Below, piece by piece: positions 1 through 6,954 of a DNA stretch of 15,559 bases. Each line of letters begins with the position of its first letter. The first letter of the stretch is position 1. The notes under the pieces are model-generated. The model was not told where the DNA came from. It saw nothing but the letters and a program-made list of their open reading frames with translations, and made no database searches. This DNA is from an uncultured Oscillospiraceae bacterium (GTDB lineage Bacteria; Bacillota_A; Clostridia; Oscillospirales; Oscillospiraceae): the NCBI GenBank assembly GCA_934561335.1, contig CAKTGD010000019.1:1-15559 (forward strand), in the 5' to 3' direction. The position numbers were made by a program, and so were the translations under genes.

Positions 1-4
1 CCCT

Positions 5-101
5 ATGGGTCAAATGCGTGTCCGCCGAACGGGGCCATGGGTCAAAATCTCGTGTCCATTTTCTTGGGTACAGTTTATTCCCCGTGTGGGTCAACGTGTG
101 A
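5..101. repeat. Array of short direct repeats, insertion-sequence-end-like
   Basis: Near copies of ATGGGTCAA...CGTGTCC occur at 5-23 and 37-57, with a weaker copy GTGGGTCAACGTGTGA at about 85-101 and a partial TTGGGTAC at about 64. The two best copies share their beginning and end and differ only in the middle, with starts 32 bp apart. Repeated sites of this size and spacing are typical of the multiple transposase-binding repeats at IS21-family ends, so the window may begin just inside or beside such an element. No transposase gene is visible, so the family assignment is inference. Confidence 0.45.
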
Positions 102-155
102 GTCTTGATGAAACGTCGAAAATTAAGTGCCATAAAAAGTCGCAGATTACGAAAG

Positions 156-190
156 AAAATCACCGGAATCAAGCGATTCCGGTGATTTTT
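156..190 (+). terminator. Perfect 15-bp hairpin followed by T run
   Basis: The arms at 156-170 and 175-189 are perfectly complementary around an AAGC loop, and a T-rich tract follows on the plus strand. The A run before the left arm would also serve the minus strand, so it may be bidirectional. It probably closes a unit that starts left of the window, because no complete gene precedes it here. Confidence 0.75.
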
Positions 191-344
191 GTCTTTTGTT
201 GCCGAAAAAGATACAGCCCGGAAAGCCTTGCGGCTCAATTGATCCAGGGTTTTGCGCAACTTGTGTTTTTGTTTTTCTGCGCTTTTTTAAGCCATTTCCG
301 AACCCCCATATGACATACTGACAAAGCCGTGTGCAAACAGAGAC

Positions 345-374
345 GAAAAAAGAGCCGTGCGTCAGCACAGCCCT
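345..374 (-). terminator. Rho-independent terminator of the phosphoesterase remnant
   Basis: Read on the minus strand, a 10-bp stem (365-374 with 351-360, two G-U pairs) encloses a TGAC loop and is followed by a T run down to 345. It starts 5 bp after the stop codon of the metallophosphoesterase fragment, as expected for that gene's native terminator. Confidence 0.75.
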
Positions 375-379
375 TTGTC

Positions 380-529
380 TTACTTCAGTCTTATAATCTG
401 CTCATATAGCATGGCATATCTTTTCTCAATCACCATATTGCTGTGATAGTGGCCGAAGAACCAGTACTGGAAGGTACATTTCTGACGCACTTCGTCGAAG
501 AACTCGGTCAGTGCGTCTTTTTTGAACAT
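380..529 (-). pseudogene. C-terminal fragment of a calcineurin-like metallophosphoesterase
   Basis: About 49 residues, from MFKKDALTEFF to the stop at 380, match the C-terminal end of calcineurin-like phosphoesterases. The visible marks are the aromatic-rich strand before a GHYH metal-binding motif and the closing LYEQIIRL segment. The N-terminal metal-binding motifs (DxH, GDxxD, GNH[ED]) are absent. The reading frame continues upstream, but from about 530 it runs antisense to a dipeptide epimerase fragment, so homology stops there. The gene has lost its 5' part and cannot make an active enzyme. Its terminator is still in place at 345-374. Recognition is by motif and overall look; the exact subfamily and substrate cannot be told. 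Confidence 0.7.
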
Positions 530-534
530 TCCTC

Positions 535-784
535 CGCTGCCGAGGTCTACGGCGTGGAGTGCATGATCGGCTGCATGCTGGAGGCCAAGATCAGTGTCAA
601 CGCGGCGGTCCATCTAGCCTGCGCCAAGCAGATCATCATCAAGATCGACCTGGACGGCCCCGTGCTGTGCAGCGAGGCCCCCATCCTGGGCGGCGCGGTG
701 TTCAACGAGCGGAAGATCACCGTCTCCAACGACCCAGGTCTGGGCATCCATGGCATTCAAGGGATTCGCTATCTGGCAGACTGA
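535..784 (+). pseudogene. C-terminal fragment of an L-Ala-D/L-Glu-type dipeptide epimerase (enolase superfamily)
   Basis: About 83 residues beginning AEVYGVECMIGCMLEAKIS and ending near GLGI resemble the C-terminal end of muconate-lactonizing / dipeptide epimerase proteins. These epimerise the second residue of muropeptide-derived dipeptides during cell-wall recycling. The visible marks are the ECM(I/V)GCMLE(A/S)KIS segment, the DLDGP motif, and the glycine-rich GGAVF and PGLGI turns. The catalytic lysines and metal-binding acidic residues lie upstream in this family and are missing. The same frame is open further upstream, but that stretch is antisense to the phosphoesterase remnant. It is a 5'-truncated pseudogene without its own promoter or ribosome binding site. 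The codon use is G/C-ending, like malE. The family call is fairly secure; the substrate is inferred. Confidence 0.75.
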
Positions 785-1132
785 TACCATTTCTGTGTTG
801 TCTGCGTTTTACAAGGTGCGCCCAATTGATTCTACCAGCATAGTCAAGTAAAGAAAACGCAGAACCATAAGGAATACTATAATTGATGCAAAGATCGGTC
901 CGACAGTAGGCGTATCTATTTGTTGGACCGATTTTTACTTTGAGATTTGGCGGAATATACAATCTCAAGATATACGAGGTAGACATTAGGTAAGCTGATA
1001 GAAAGGCGACTGTAAAATTGTTTGTCATATATATTGTGCTTGTGATCTAATTAAAAATTGTTTGATATACACGATATCATAGTATGTATATTTATGATTC
1101 AGACAAAAAACAAAAGAGAAATAAAATTTTTA
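785..1132. other. AT-rich intergenic stretch before the maltodextrin operon
   Basis: No gene is supported here; the open frames on both strands lack ribosome binding sites and familiar motifs. It contains the terminator at 894-936 and, at 1065-1091, a loose inverted repeat with 7-bp arms (ATATACA / TGTATAT) separated by 13 nt. That repeat could be a regulator site, but AT-rich DNA gives such matches by chance. Confidence 0.5.
894..936 (+). terminator. Rho-independent terminator upstream of the operon
   Basis: A 12-bp stem (894-905 with 921-932, one G-U pair) with a 15-nt loop is followed by a run of five T residues. It lies about 110 bp after the epimerase remnant and would insulate the sugar operon from readthrough. 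A shorter alternative stem is possible, but the T run supports terminator function. Confidence 0.7.
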
Positions 1133-1161
1133 TTGAGATTATTGCTGAAAAGATGTATAAT
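1133..1161 (+). promoter_or_regulatory. Vegetative (sigma-A type) promoter of the maltodextrin operon
   Basis: TTGAGA at 1133-1138 and a perfect TATAAT at 1156-1161 are separated by exactly 17 bp, in an A/T-rich setting. The predicted transcription start is near 1168, which leaves an untranslated leader of about 70 nt before the first gene. A LacI-type operator overlaps the start region immediately downstream. Confidence 0.8.
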
Positions 1162-1174
1162 AACTTCAGCAAAA

Positions 1175-1190
1175 CTGGAAACGATTCCAG
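1175..1190 (+). promoter_or_regulatory. LacI-family operator at the transcription start
   Basis: CTGGAAACGATTCCAG is a 16-bp palindrome with a single mismatched pair and the central CG usual for LacI/GalR-family operators. It sits 13 bp after the -10 box, over or just past the predicted start site, where a bound repressor would block transcription. It differs from a textbook CcpA catabolite site at two positions, so the LacI-family regulator encoded at 4405-5418 is the better candidate, although CcpA is not excluded. A further GGAACATTTCC element follows at about 1190-1200. Confidence 0.7.
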
Positions 1191-1240
1191 GAACATTTCC
1201 AGAATAAAGTCAATGCAAAATTATTAGGAGGTCAATGGAA

Positions 1241-2584
1241 ATGAAAAGAAGACTCTTTGCACTCGGTTTAGCCGCTACATTGTCTTTGTCACTGCTGAGT
1301 GGTTGTGGTACAAAACCATCCACGCCCAGCGACACAGGAAGCTCTGGCAACGATTCCGCCGGCGGAAAAGTGTACTACCTGAATTTTAAGCCTGAGCAGG
1401 ATGCTCAGTGGCAGGAACTGGCCGACCTGTACACCGAGGAGACCGGCGTGGAGGTCACCGTCCTTACCGCCGCTTCTGGCAGCTATGAGACCACTCTGAA
1501 GTCCGAGATGGCCAAGACCGATGCTCCCACCCTGTTCCAGGTCAACGGCCCCGTGGGCCTGGCCGCTTGGAAGGACTACTGCTATGACCTGACCGGCTCT
1601 GACATTGCCAGCCAGCTCACCAGCGAGGAGTTCGCCCTGATGGACGGGGACAAGATGGCGGGCATCGGCTACGTTATCGAGACCTACGGCATCATCTACA
1701 ACAAGGCTCTGCTGGAGCAGGCCGGCTACTCCGCCGACGACATCAAGAGCTTTGCCGATCTGAAGAAGGTGGCCGAGGACATCACCGCCCGCAAGGACGA
1801 GCTGGGCTTCTCCGCCTTCACCTCCGCCGGCATGGATGGCTCCTCCGACTGGCGCTTCAAGACCCACCTGGCCAACCTGCCCATCTACTATGAGTACAAG
1901 GCTGACGGCATCAGCTCCACCGACGCCATCAAGGGCACCTACCTGGACAACTACCGCCAGATCTGGGACCTGTACATCAACAACGCCACCTGTGAGCCCA
2001 CTCTGCTGTCCACCAAGACCGGCGACGACGCCGTGGCCGAGTTTGTGACCAACAAGGCCGTGTTCTATCAGAACGGCACCTGGGCCTACAACGACGTGGC
2101 CGAGCTGGGCGACGACAACCTGGGCATGCTGCCCATCTACATCGGCGTGGACGGCGAGGAGAAGCAGGGCCTGTGCACCGGCACCGAGAACTACTGGTGC
2201 GTCAACGCCAAGGCCTCCGAGGCCGACATCCAGGCCACCCTGGACTTCATGAACTGGTGTGTCACCTCTGAGGTGGGCACCACCGCCATGTGCGGCGGCG
2301 AGGGCGCCATGCCCTCCGGCCAGCCTGGCATGGGCTTTGTGATCCCCTTCCAGGGCAACCTGGAGTCCAGCAACCCCCTGGTGAACATCGGCAACCAGTA
2401 TGTGGCCGACGGCTATGAGCCCGTGTCCTGGAACTTCGCCACCATGCCCTCTGAGGAGTGGAAGAACGGCGTGGGCTCCGCTCTCACCACCTATGCCGCC
2501 GACCAGACCGATGCCAACTGGGACGCCGTGGTGACCGCCTTCGTGGACGGCTGGGCCGCCGAGGCGGCTGCCGTCAACGGCTGA
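1241..2584 (+). CDS. malE: Extracellular sugar-binding lipoprotein of a maltodextrin ABC transporter
   Basis: A family 1 extracellular solute-binding protein that would capture alpha-glucan oligosaccharides outside the membrane for the permeases that follow. From the chosen start (447 residues) there is a basic N-terminus, a hydrophobic stretch and a lipobox LSGC with the lipidated cysteine at residue 22. A Ser/Gly/Thr-rich linker then leads into the two-lobed binding domain. An ATG two codons earlier (1235) is only 3 nt from the AGGAGG at 1226-1231, whereas 1241 is 9 nt away, so 1241 is preferred. Codons are strongly C/G-ending, unlike the regulator downstream. Specificity for maltodextrin is inferred from the MalQ and GlgP genes in the operon; family members also bind other oligosaccharides, so the symbol is functional rather than proven. 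Confidence 0.88.
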   Translation: MKRRLFALGLAATLSLSLLSGCGTKPSTPSDTGSSGNDSAGGKVYYLNFKPEQDAQWQELADLYTEETGVEVTVLTAASGSYETTLKSEMAKTDAPTLFQVNGPVGLAAWKDYCYDLTGSDIASQLTSEEFALMDGDKMAGIGYVIETYGIIYNKALLEQAGYSADDIKSFADLKKVAEDITARKDELGFSAFTSAGMDGSSDWRFKTHLANLPIYYEYKADGISSTDAIKGTYLDNYRQIWDLYINNATCEPTLLSTKTGDDAVAEFVTNKAVFYQNGTWAYNDVAELGDDNLGMLPIYIGVDGEEKQGLCTGTENYWCVNAKASEADIQATLDFMNWCVTSEVGTTAMCGGEGAMPSGQPGMGFVIPFQGNLESSNPLVNIGNQYVADGYEPVSWNFATMPSEEWKNGVGSALTTYAADQTDANWDAVVTAFVDGWAAEAAAVNG

Positions 2585-2614
2585 TTGGAACCCTATCTCT
2601 GAAACTAACGCTTT

Positions 2615-2646
2615 GACAGCGGGCGGGCGTTTGCCTGCCCGCTGTC
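2615..2646 (+). promoter_or_regulatory. Intercistronic GC-rich hairpin between malE and the first permease gene
   Basis: The arms GACAGCGGGCGGGC and GCCTGCCCGCTGTC form a 14-bp stem with one G-U pair and a GTTT loop. No T run follows (the next bases are TCCATTTC), so a strong intrinsic terminator is unlikely. Its place just after the binding-protein gene suggests a 3'-end stabiliser or partial attenuator that keeps binding-protein mRNA in excess over permease mRNA, as known for the malE-malF junction in enteric bacteria. That role is an analogy. Confidence 0.7.
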
Positions 2647-2689
2647 TCCATTTCATCCTACTGACTGATTTATGTAAGGAGGCTTTTCT

Positions 2690-3532
2690 TTGGAAAAGGC
2701 AATCAAGCGGTATTTTCCCATCTTCCTCCTGCCCACCCTGGCCGCGTTCACCATCGGCTTCATCGTGCCCTTCCTCATGGGCATCTGGCTGTCCTTCTGC
2801 AAGTTTACCACGGTGACCGACGCCACCTTCAACGGGGTGGAAAACTATGTCCGGGCCTTTCAGGACACCATATTCCGTCACGCCTTCTGGTATACCGCCC
2901 TGTTTGCGGTGGTTTCCCTGGTGGTCATCAACATCATCGCCTTCCTGATCGCCCTGGCCCTGACCCAGAAGATGCGGGGTACCAACATTTTTCGCACCGT
3001 GTTCTTCATGCCCAACCTCATCGGCGGCATCGTGCTGGGCTACATCTGGCAGCTTATCTTCAACGGCATCCTGGCAGCCTACTCCACCGCCCTCAATCTC
3101 AACGAGTGGTACGGCTTTGCCGGATTGGTCATCCTGGTGTCCTGGCAGCAGATCGGCTATATGATGATCATTTACATCGCCGGGCTCCAGTCCATCCCCG
3201 GCGATGTGATCGAGGCCGCCCAGATCGACGGCGCCAGCGGCCCTAAGCGGCTGTTTAAGGTGACCATCCCCATGATGATGCCCTCCATCACCATCTGCAC
3301 CTTCCTTTCCCTGGTCAACGGCTTCAAGCTCTTTGACCAGAATCTGTCCCTAACCGCCGGCGAGCCCGCCAAGATGTCCGAGCTGCTGGCTCTGAACATC
3401 TTCAACACCTTCTACGGCCGTACCGGCTGGGAGGGCGTGGGCCAGGCCAAGGCCGTGATCTTCTTTATTCTGGTGGTTGGCATCGGTCTGCTTCAGCTCC
3501 GGGCCACCCGCTCCAAGGAGGTACAGCAATGA
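2690..3532 (+). CDS. malF: Maltodextrin ABC transporter permease, MalF-type
   Basis: An inner-membrane subunit of about 280 residues with roughly six hydrophobic segments, of the binding-protein-dependent transport family. The EAA loop that docks on the ATPase is visible as EAAQIDGASGPKRLFKVTIP at about residue 180. The start is a TTG codon at 2690, with AAGGAGG at 2676-2682 giving 7-nt spacing; no better ATG exists near the N-terminus. The protein lacks the long periplasmic insertion of enteric MalF, as usual in Firmicutes. Its stop overlaps the next gene's start by 4 nt (ATGA), implying translational coupling and equal amounts of the two permeases. The substrate is inferred from context. 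Confidence 0.87.
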   Translation: MEKAIKRYFPIFLLPTLAAFTIGFIVPFLMGIWLSFCKFTTVTDATFNGVENYVRAFQDTIFRHAFWYTALFAVVSLVVINIIAFLIALALTQKMRGTNIFRTVFFMPNLIGGIVLGYIWQLIFNGILAAYSTALNLNEWYGFAGLVILVSWQQIGYMMIIYIAGLQSIPGDVIEAAQIDGASGPKRLFKVTIPMMMPSITICTFLSLVNGFKLFDQNLSLTAGEPAKMSELLALNIFNTFYGRTGWEGVGQAKAVIFFILVVGIGLLQLRATRSKEVQQ

Positions 3533-4368
3533 AACAAAAACAAGCCCATCTCAGCCGCTTGGGCACCGGCCTGTTCTCCTTTTTGTGCATCGTCTATGTG
3601 CTGCCCATCGTGGTGGTGCTAATGAACTCCTTTAAGAAAAAGTCCTACATCAGCCTGGAGCCCTTCCAGCTGCCCAATGAGACCACCCTCACAGGCCTAG
3701 ACAACTACACCGCCGCCATCGACCAGTACGGCTTTCTGGATGCGGTGGGCTGGACGGTGTTCATCACCGTGGGCTCGGTGCTGGTCATCCTCATCTGCAC
3801 CTCCATGTGCGCCTGGTATATTACCCGGGTGAAGACCCGGGTCACCAAAGCCATCTACATCCTGTGCGTCTTCTCCATGGTGGTCCCCTTCCAGATGGTC
3901 ATGTTCACTCTCTCCCTGGTCACCGACCGGCTGGGTCTGGGCACCCCCTGGGGTCTCATCATCATCTACTTGGGCTTTGGCGCGGGGCTGGCGGTGTTCA
4001 TGTTCTGCGGCTTTGTCAAGTCCATCCCCATTGAGATCGAGGAGGCCGCCATGATCGACGGCTGTTCACCCATCCGTACCTTCTTCTCGGTGGTTCTGCC
4101 CATCATGAAGCCCACCTACATCTCCGTGGGCATCTTGGAGACCATGTGGATCTGGAACGACTTCCTGTTGCCCTACCTGACCCTGGATCTGAAAAAGTAC
4201 AAAACCATCTCTATTGTGATACAATATATGAAAGGCTCCTACGGCCGGGTTGACATGGGTGCCATTATGGCCGCCCTCATCATGGCGGTAATCCCTGTGA
4301 TCGTATTTTACCTGTCCTGCCAGAAGTACATTATCAAAGGCGTGGCCGCGGGTGCGGTCAAGGGGTAA
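3529..4368 (+). CDS. malG: Maltodextrin ABC transporter permease, MalG-type
   Basis: The second membrane subunit, 279 residues, with an N-terminal transmembrane helix and about six in total. The EAA motif reads EEAAMIDGCSPIRTFFSVVLP and is followed by a conserved IWNDFLLP segment typical of MalG/UgpE-type proteins. The GAGGTA stretch just before the overlapping ATG can serve as ribosome binding site. It pairs with the preceding permease to form the channel energised by the ATPase at 9237-10397. Codon use stays strongly G/C-ending to the stop and then changes sharply in the next gene. Confidence 0.87.
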   Translation: MKQKQAHLSRLGTGLFSFLCIVYVLPIVVVLMNSFKKKSYISLEPFQLPNETTLTGLDNYTAAIDQYGFLDAVGWTVFITVGSVLVILICTSMCAWYITRVKTRVTKAIYILCVFSMVVPFQMVMFTLSLVTDRLGLGTPWGLIIIYLGFGAGLAVFMFCGFVKSIPIEIEEAAMIDGCSPIRTFFSVVLPIMKPTYISVGILETMWIWNDFLLPYLTLDLKKYKTISIVIQYMKGSYGRVDMGAIMAALIMAVIPVIVFYLSCQKYIIKGVAAGAVKG

Positions 4369-4404
4369 CGGGGCTGTATCACATGGAATATTGGAAGTGA
4401 GGCT

Positions 4405-5418
4405 ATGACGATAAAAGATATTGCGCGTCTTTCGGGATATGGGTTAGGTACTGTATCCCGGGTTCTGAATAATCATCCAGATGTCAGTAAGAAGGCTCGA
4501 GAACGTATTCTGGCTGTAGTACATGAGCAGGGATTTGAGCCAAACGCTAATGCAAAGTATCTGAAGACGCAGGCACAATCGTCCGTTGCCGTATTGGTAA
4601 AAGGATCTCAAAACTTCTTGTTTGCTGGAATTTTGGAACGTGTGCAGGATCTTTTTCGAAACAACGGTGAAGAGATTTATGTGGCCTATCTGGATGAGGA
4701 GGCCGACGAAGTACAGTATGCAGTGCAGTTAGTCAAGCTCCGTCGGCCCAAAGGAATTATTTTCCTTGGAGGGGACTTGGACTGTTTTCGACGAGAATTT
4801 CATCCAATTACGGTTCCTTGTGTGTTGCTGACCAATGACGCCCATGCTTTAGGTTTTGAAAATCTATCTAGCTTCTCCACAGATGACACCGCATCTGCAG
4901 AGGCTGTTATTGAGTACCTATACCGTCATGGACATCAGAAGATCGGTGTGTTGGGAGGAAACCTGGCGGTTGAGCAAATTAGTGTTAAACGACTCCGGGG
5001 TGTTGAGGCTTGTATGAGGCGGTTAGGGTTGCCTTTTGCCCCTAAAGCTAACCATGTCCCATGTCGGTTCTCCATGGCAGATGGATATGCGGCGGCAAAA
5101 GAGCTACTGGGGCGAGAGCCGGATATCACTGCCCTGTTTGCACTGGGCGATGTTATTGCTTTAGGGGCTATGCGTGCCATATGCGATTTGGGACTGAGGA
5201 TCCCGGATGATATCTCGATCGTAGGTTATGATGGAATTGATACTGCTAACTTCTGTATCCCCCGACTGACAACCGTTAGACAGGATGCCGCGGAGCTGGC
5301 AGCCCGGGGAGTACAAACCTTACTCCAGGCGATTCATTACAAAACAACTCCGGTTTATGAAACAATTGATTTTGAATTAGTGGAACGTGAAAGCGTTTCT
5401 TTTGTGGAAACAAGATAA
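4405..5418 (+). CDS. LacI/GalR-family transcriptional regulator of the operon
   Basis: 337 residues with the classic layout. An N-terminal helix-turn-helix (TIKDIARLSGYGLGTVSRVL, residues 2-21) and the hinge region around NANAKYLKTQ are followed by a periplasmic-binding-protein-like sensor domain. That domain includes the HxxIGxLGG-like stretch and the ending DISIVGYDGIDTA...LTTVRQD common to the family. It starts 36 bp after the second permease, with a GTGAGG ribosome binding site, and is read with the operon, so it is probably autoregulated. The likely target is the palindrome at 1175-1190 and the likely inducer is maltose or a maltodextrin; both are inferences. Its A/T content is clearly higher than that of the three genes before it. 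Confidence 0.88.
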   Translation: MTIKDIARLSGYGLGTVSRVLNNHPDVSKKARERILAVVHEQGFEPNANAKYLKTQAQSSVAVLVKGSQNFLFAGILERVQDLFRNNGEEIYVAYLDEEADEVQYAVQLVKLRRPKGIIFLGGDLDCFRREFHPITVPCVLLTNDAHALGFENLSSFSTDDTASAEAVIEYLYRHGHQKIGVLGGNLAVEQISVKRLRGVEACMRRLGLPFAPKANHVPCRFSMADGYAAAKELLGREPDITALFALGDVIALGAMRAICDLGLRIPDDISIVGYDGIDTANFCIPRLTTVRQDAAELAARGVQTLLQAIHYKTTPVYETIDFELVERESVSFVETR

Positions 5419-5445
5419 CAGAGTCACAGAAAGGTTGGTGTTGAT

Positions 5446-6954
5446 ATGCGAAGTGCCGGCGTTCTGATGCCAATCACTTCATTACCCTCACCGTGGGGAA
5501 TCGGAACTTTGGGGAGATCTGCCAAAGAGTTTCTAGACTTTTTGGCAGAAAGTGGTCAGACTTATTGGCAGTTATTGCCCATTGGACCTACTGGCTATGG
5601 CGACTCTCCATACCAACCTTTTTCCTCCTATGCAGGGAACCCCTATTTGATTGATCTAGATGATTTGGCCAAGGTGGGATTATTATTGCCCGAAGAGTAC
5701 CAAGGCATCCAGTGGAGTACAAATTCCGCCCGTGTAGACTATGGATTGTTGTATCAAAAACGTTTCCAGGTACTCAAAAAAGCAGTGGATCGGCTTTGGG
5801 CCAATAACAAACAAGCGGTGCAGTGTTTTTGCGATAAAGAAAGTTATTGGCTGGAAGATTACTCCCTTTTCATGTCTTTAAAAAGTTATTTTGGAGGAAG
5901 ACCTTGGAAAGAGTGGCCGGAAGAACTTCGACACAGGGAAAGAGAATCAATGTCACAGGCCAAGGCAGAGATGGAATCTGATATTCTCTTTTGGAAAGGC
6001 GTACAGTTTTTGTTTTTTGAGCAGTGGGAACGGCTGAAAAGTCTGGCGGAAGCCAAAGGGATATCTATCATTGGCGATATTCCTATTTATGTGGCGGAAG
6101 ACAGTTCGGATGTATGGGCACATCCGGATCAGTTCCAGATGGACGCTGATCTGCATCCTACCCGGGTGGCTGGTTGCCCACCGGATGGCTTTTCTGCAGA
6201 TGGCCAGTTGTGGGGCAATCCTCTTTTTAATTGGGAGCAGATGCGGGCAGATGGCTATCACTGGTGGTTGCACCGTATTTCTTTCCAGTTTAGGTTTTAT
6301 GATGTGCTTCGTATCGATCATTTCCGGGGCTTTGATGCTTACTATGCTATTCCGGCTTCTGCTGAGACAGCCAAAGAAGGTACATGGGAAGCTGGGCCTG
6401 GGTTGGACTTTTTCCGTGCAGTGGAGAAGGTAGTTGGTCAGCGGCCCATCATTGCAGAGGATCTTGGCTTTCTTACCCCCTCGGTACATCAACTTTTGAA
6501 GAACACCGGCTATCCTGGAATGAAGGTGCTGGAGTTTGCTTTTGATAGCCGGGATGGGGGAGGGCGAACATATCAGCCCCATAATTACCCTACCAATTGT
6601 GTTGCCTATGTCGGTACCCACGACAACGACACTGCTTTAGGGTGGATTAGTACCGCAAGCCCAGAAGATGTAGCATTGGCTCGCGAATATTTGCATCTTG
6701 ATTCTATTGAAGGAGAAAATTGGGGAATGATGCGAGCTATTTGGAGTAGTACTGCCGATTACGCCATTGTTCAAATGCAGGATCTGCTAGGGCTTAGCTC
6801 AGAGGGGCGGATCAACACCCCCTCTACGCTGGGGGGTAACTGGCAGTGGCGGGCGCTGCCCGGCTTTGATAGCCCGGCTCTGGCCAAACGCCTGCTGCGG
6901 CAGATGAAGCTCTATGAGCGCCTGCCCCAGGAAAGGAAGGGAGAAAAGTCATGA
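5446..6954 (+). CDS. malQ: 4-alpha-glucanotransferase (amylomaltase, GH77)
   Basis: A cytoplasmic enzyme that transfers alpha-1,4-glucan segments between maltodextrins, releasing glucose and making chains long enough for the phosphorylase. The 502-residue length is normal for bacterial GH77. Catalytic residues are visible: nucleophile Asp291 in LRIDHFRG, acid/base Glu338 in IIAEDLG and Asp393 in GTHDND. Their spacing equals that in Thermus amylomaltase. The N-terminus has the family signature ITSLPSPWGIGTLG, and the sugar-binding YxPFSSYAGNPYLIDLDDL region follows. The start follows GAAAGG with a GTTG-containing spacer. The stop overlaps the glgP start (ATGA). The first nine tenths use mixed codons, but from about 6800 the codons become G/C-ending, suggesting a recombination boundary inside the gene. 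Confidence 0.95.
   Translation: MRSAGVLMPITSLPSPWGIGTLGRSAKEFLDFLAESGQTYWQLLPIGPTGYGDSPYQPFSSYAGNPYLIDLDDLAKVGLLLPEEYQGIQWSTNSARVDYGLLYQKRFQVLKKAVDRLWANNKQAVQCFCDKESYWLEDYSLFMSLKSYFGGRPWKEWPEELRHRERESMSQAKAEMESDILFWKGVQFLFFEQWERLKSLAEAKGISIIGDIPIYVAEDSSDVWAHPDQFQMDADLHPTRVAGCPPDGFSADGQLWGNPLFNWEQMRADGYHWWLHRISFQFRFYDVLRIDHFRGFDAYYAIPASAETAKEGTWEAGPGLDFFRAVEKVVGQRPIIAEDLGFLTPSVHQLLKNTGYPGMKVLEFAFDSRDGGGRTYQPHNYPTNCVAYVGTHDNDTALGWISTASPEDVALAREYLHLDSIEGENWGMMRAIWSSTADYAIVQMQDLLGLSSEGRINTPSTLGGNWQWRALPGFDSPALAKRLLRQMKLYERLPQERKGEKS

Noticed and set aside
1289..2881. 530-codon open frame on the minus strand opposite the binding-protein gene
   Set aside because: Low-complexity Gly/Val/His/Ala composition caused by the C/G-ending codons of the real gene; no ribosome binding site or family motif.
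5388..5401. TGAAAGCGTTTCTT near the end of the regulator gene as a catabolite-repression or operator site before malQ
   Set aside because: Only one half matches a cre-type site, it lies in coding sequence, and no promoter was seen around it.
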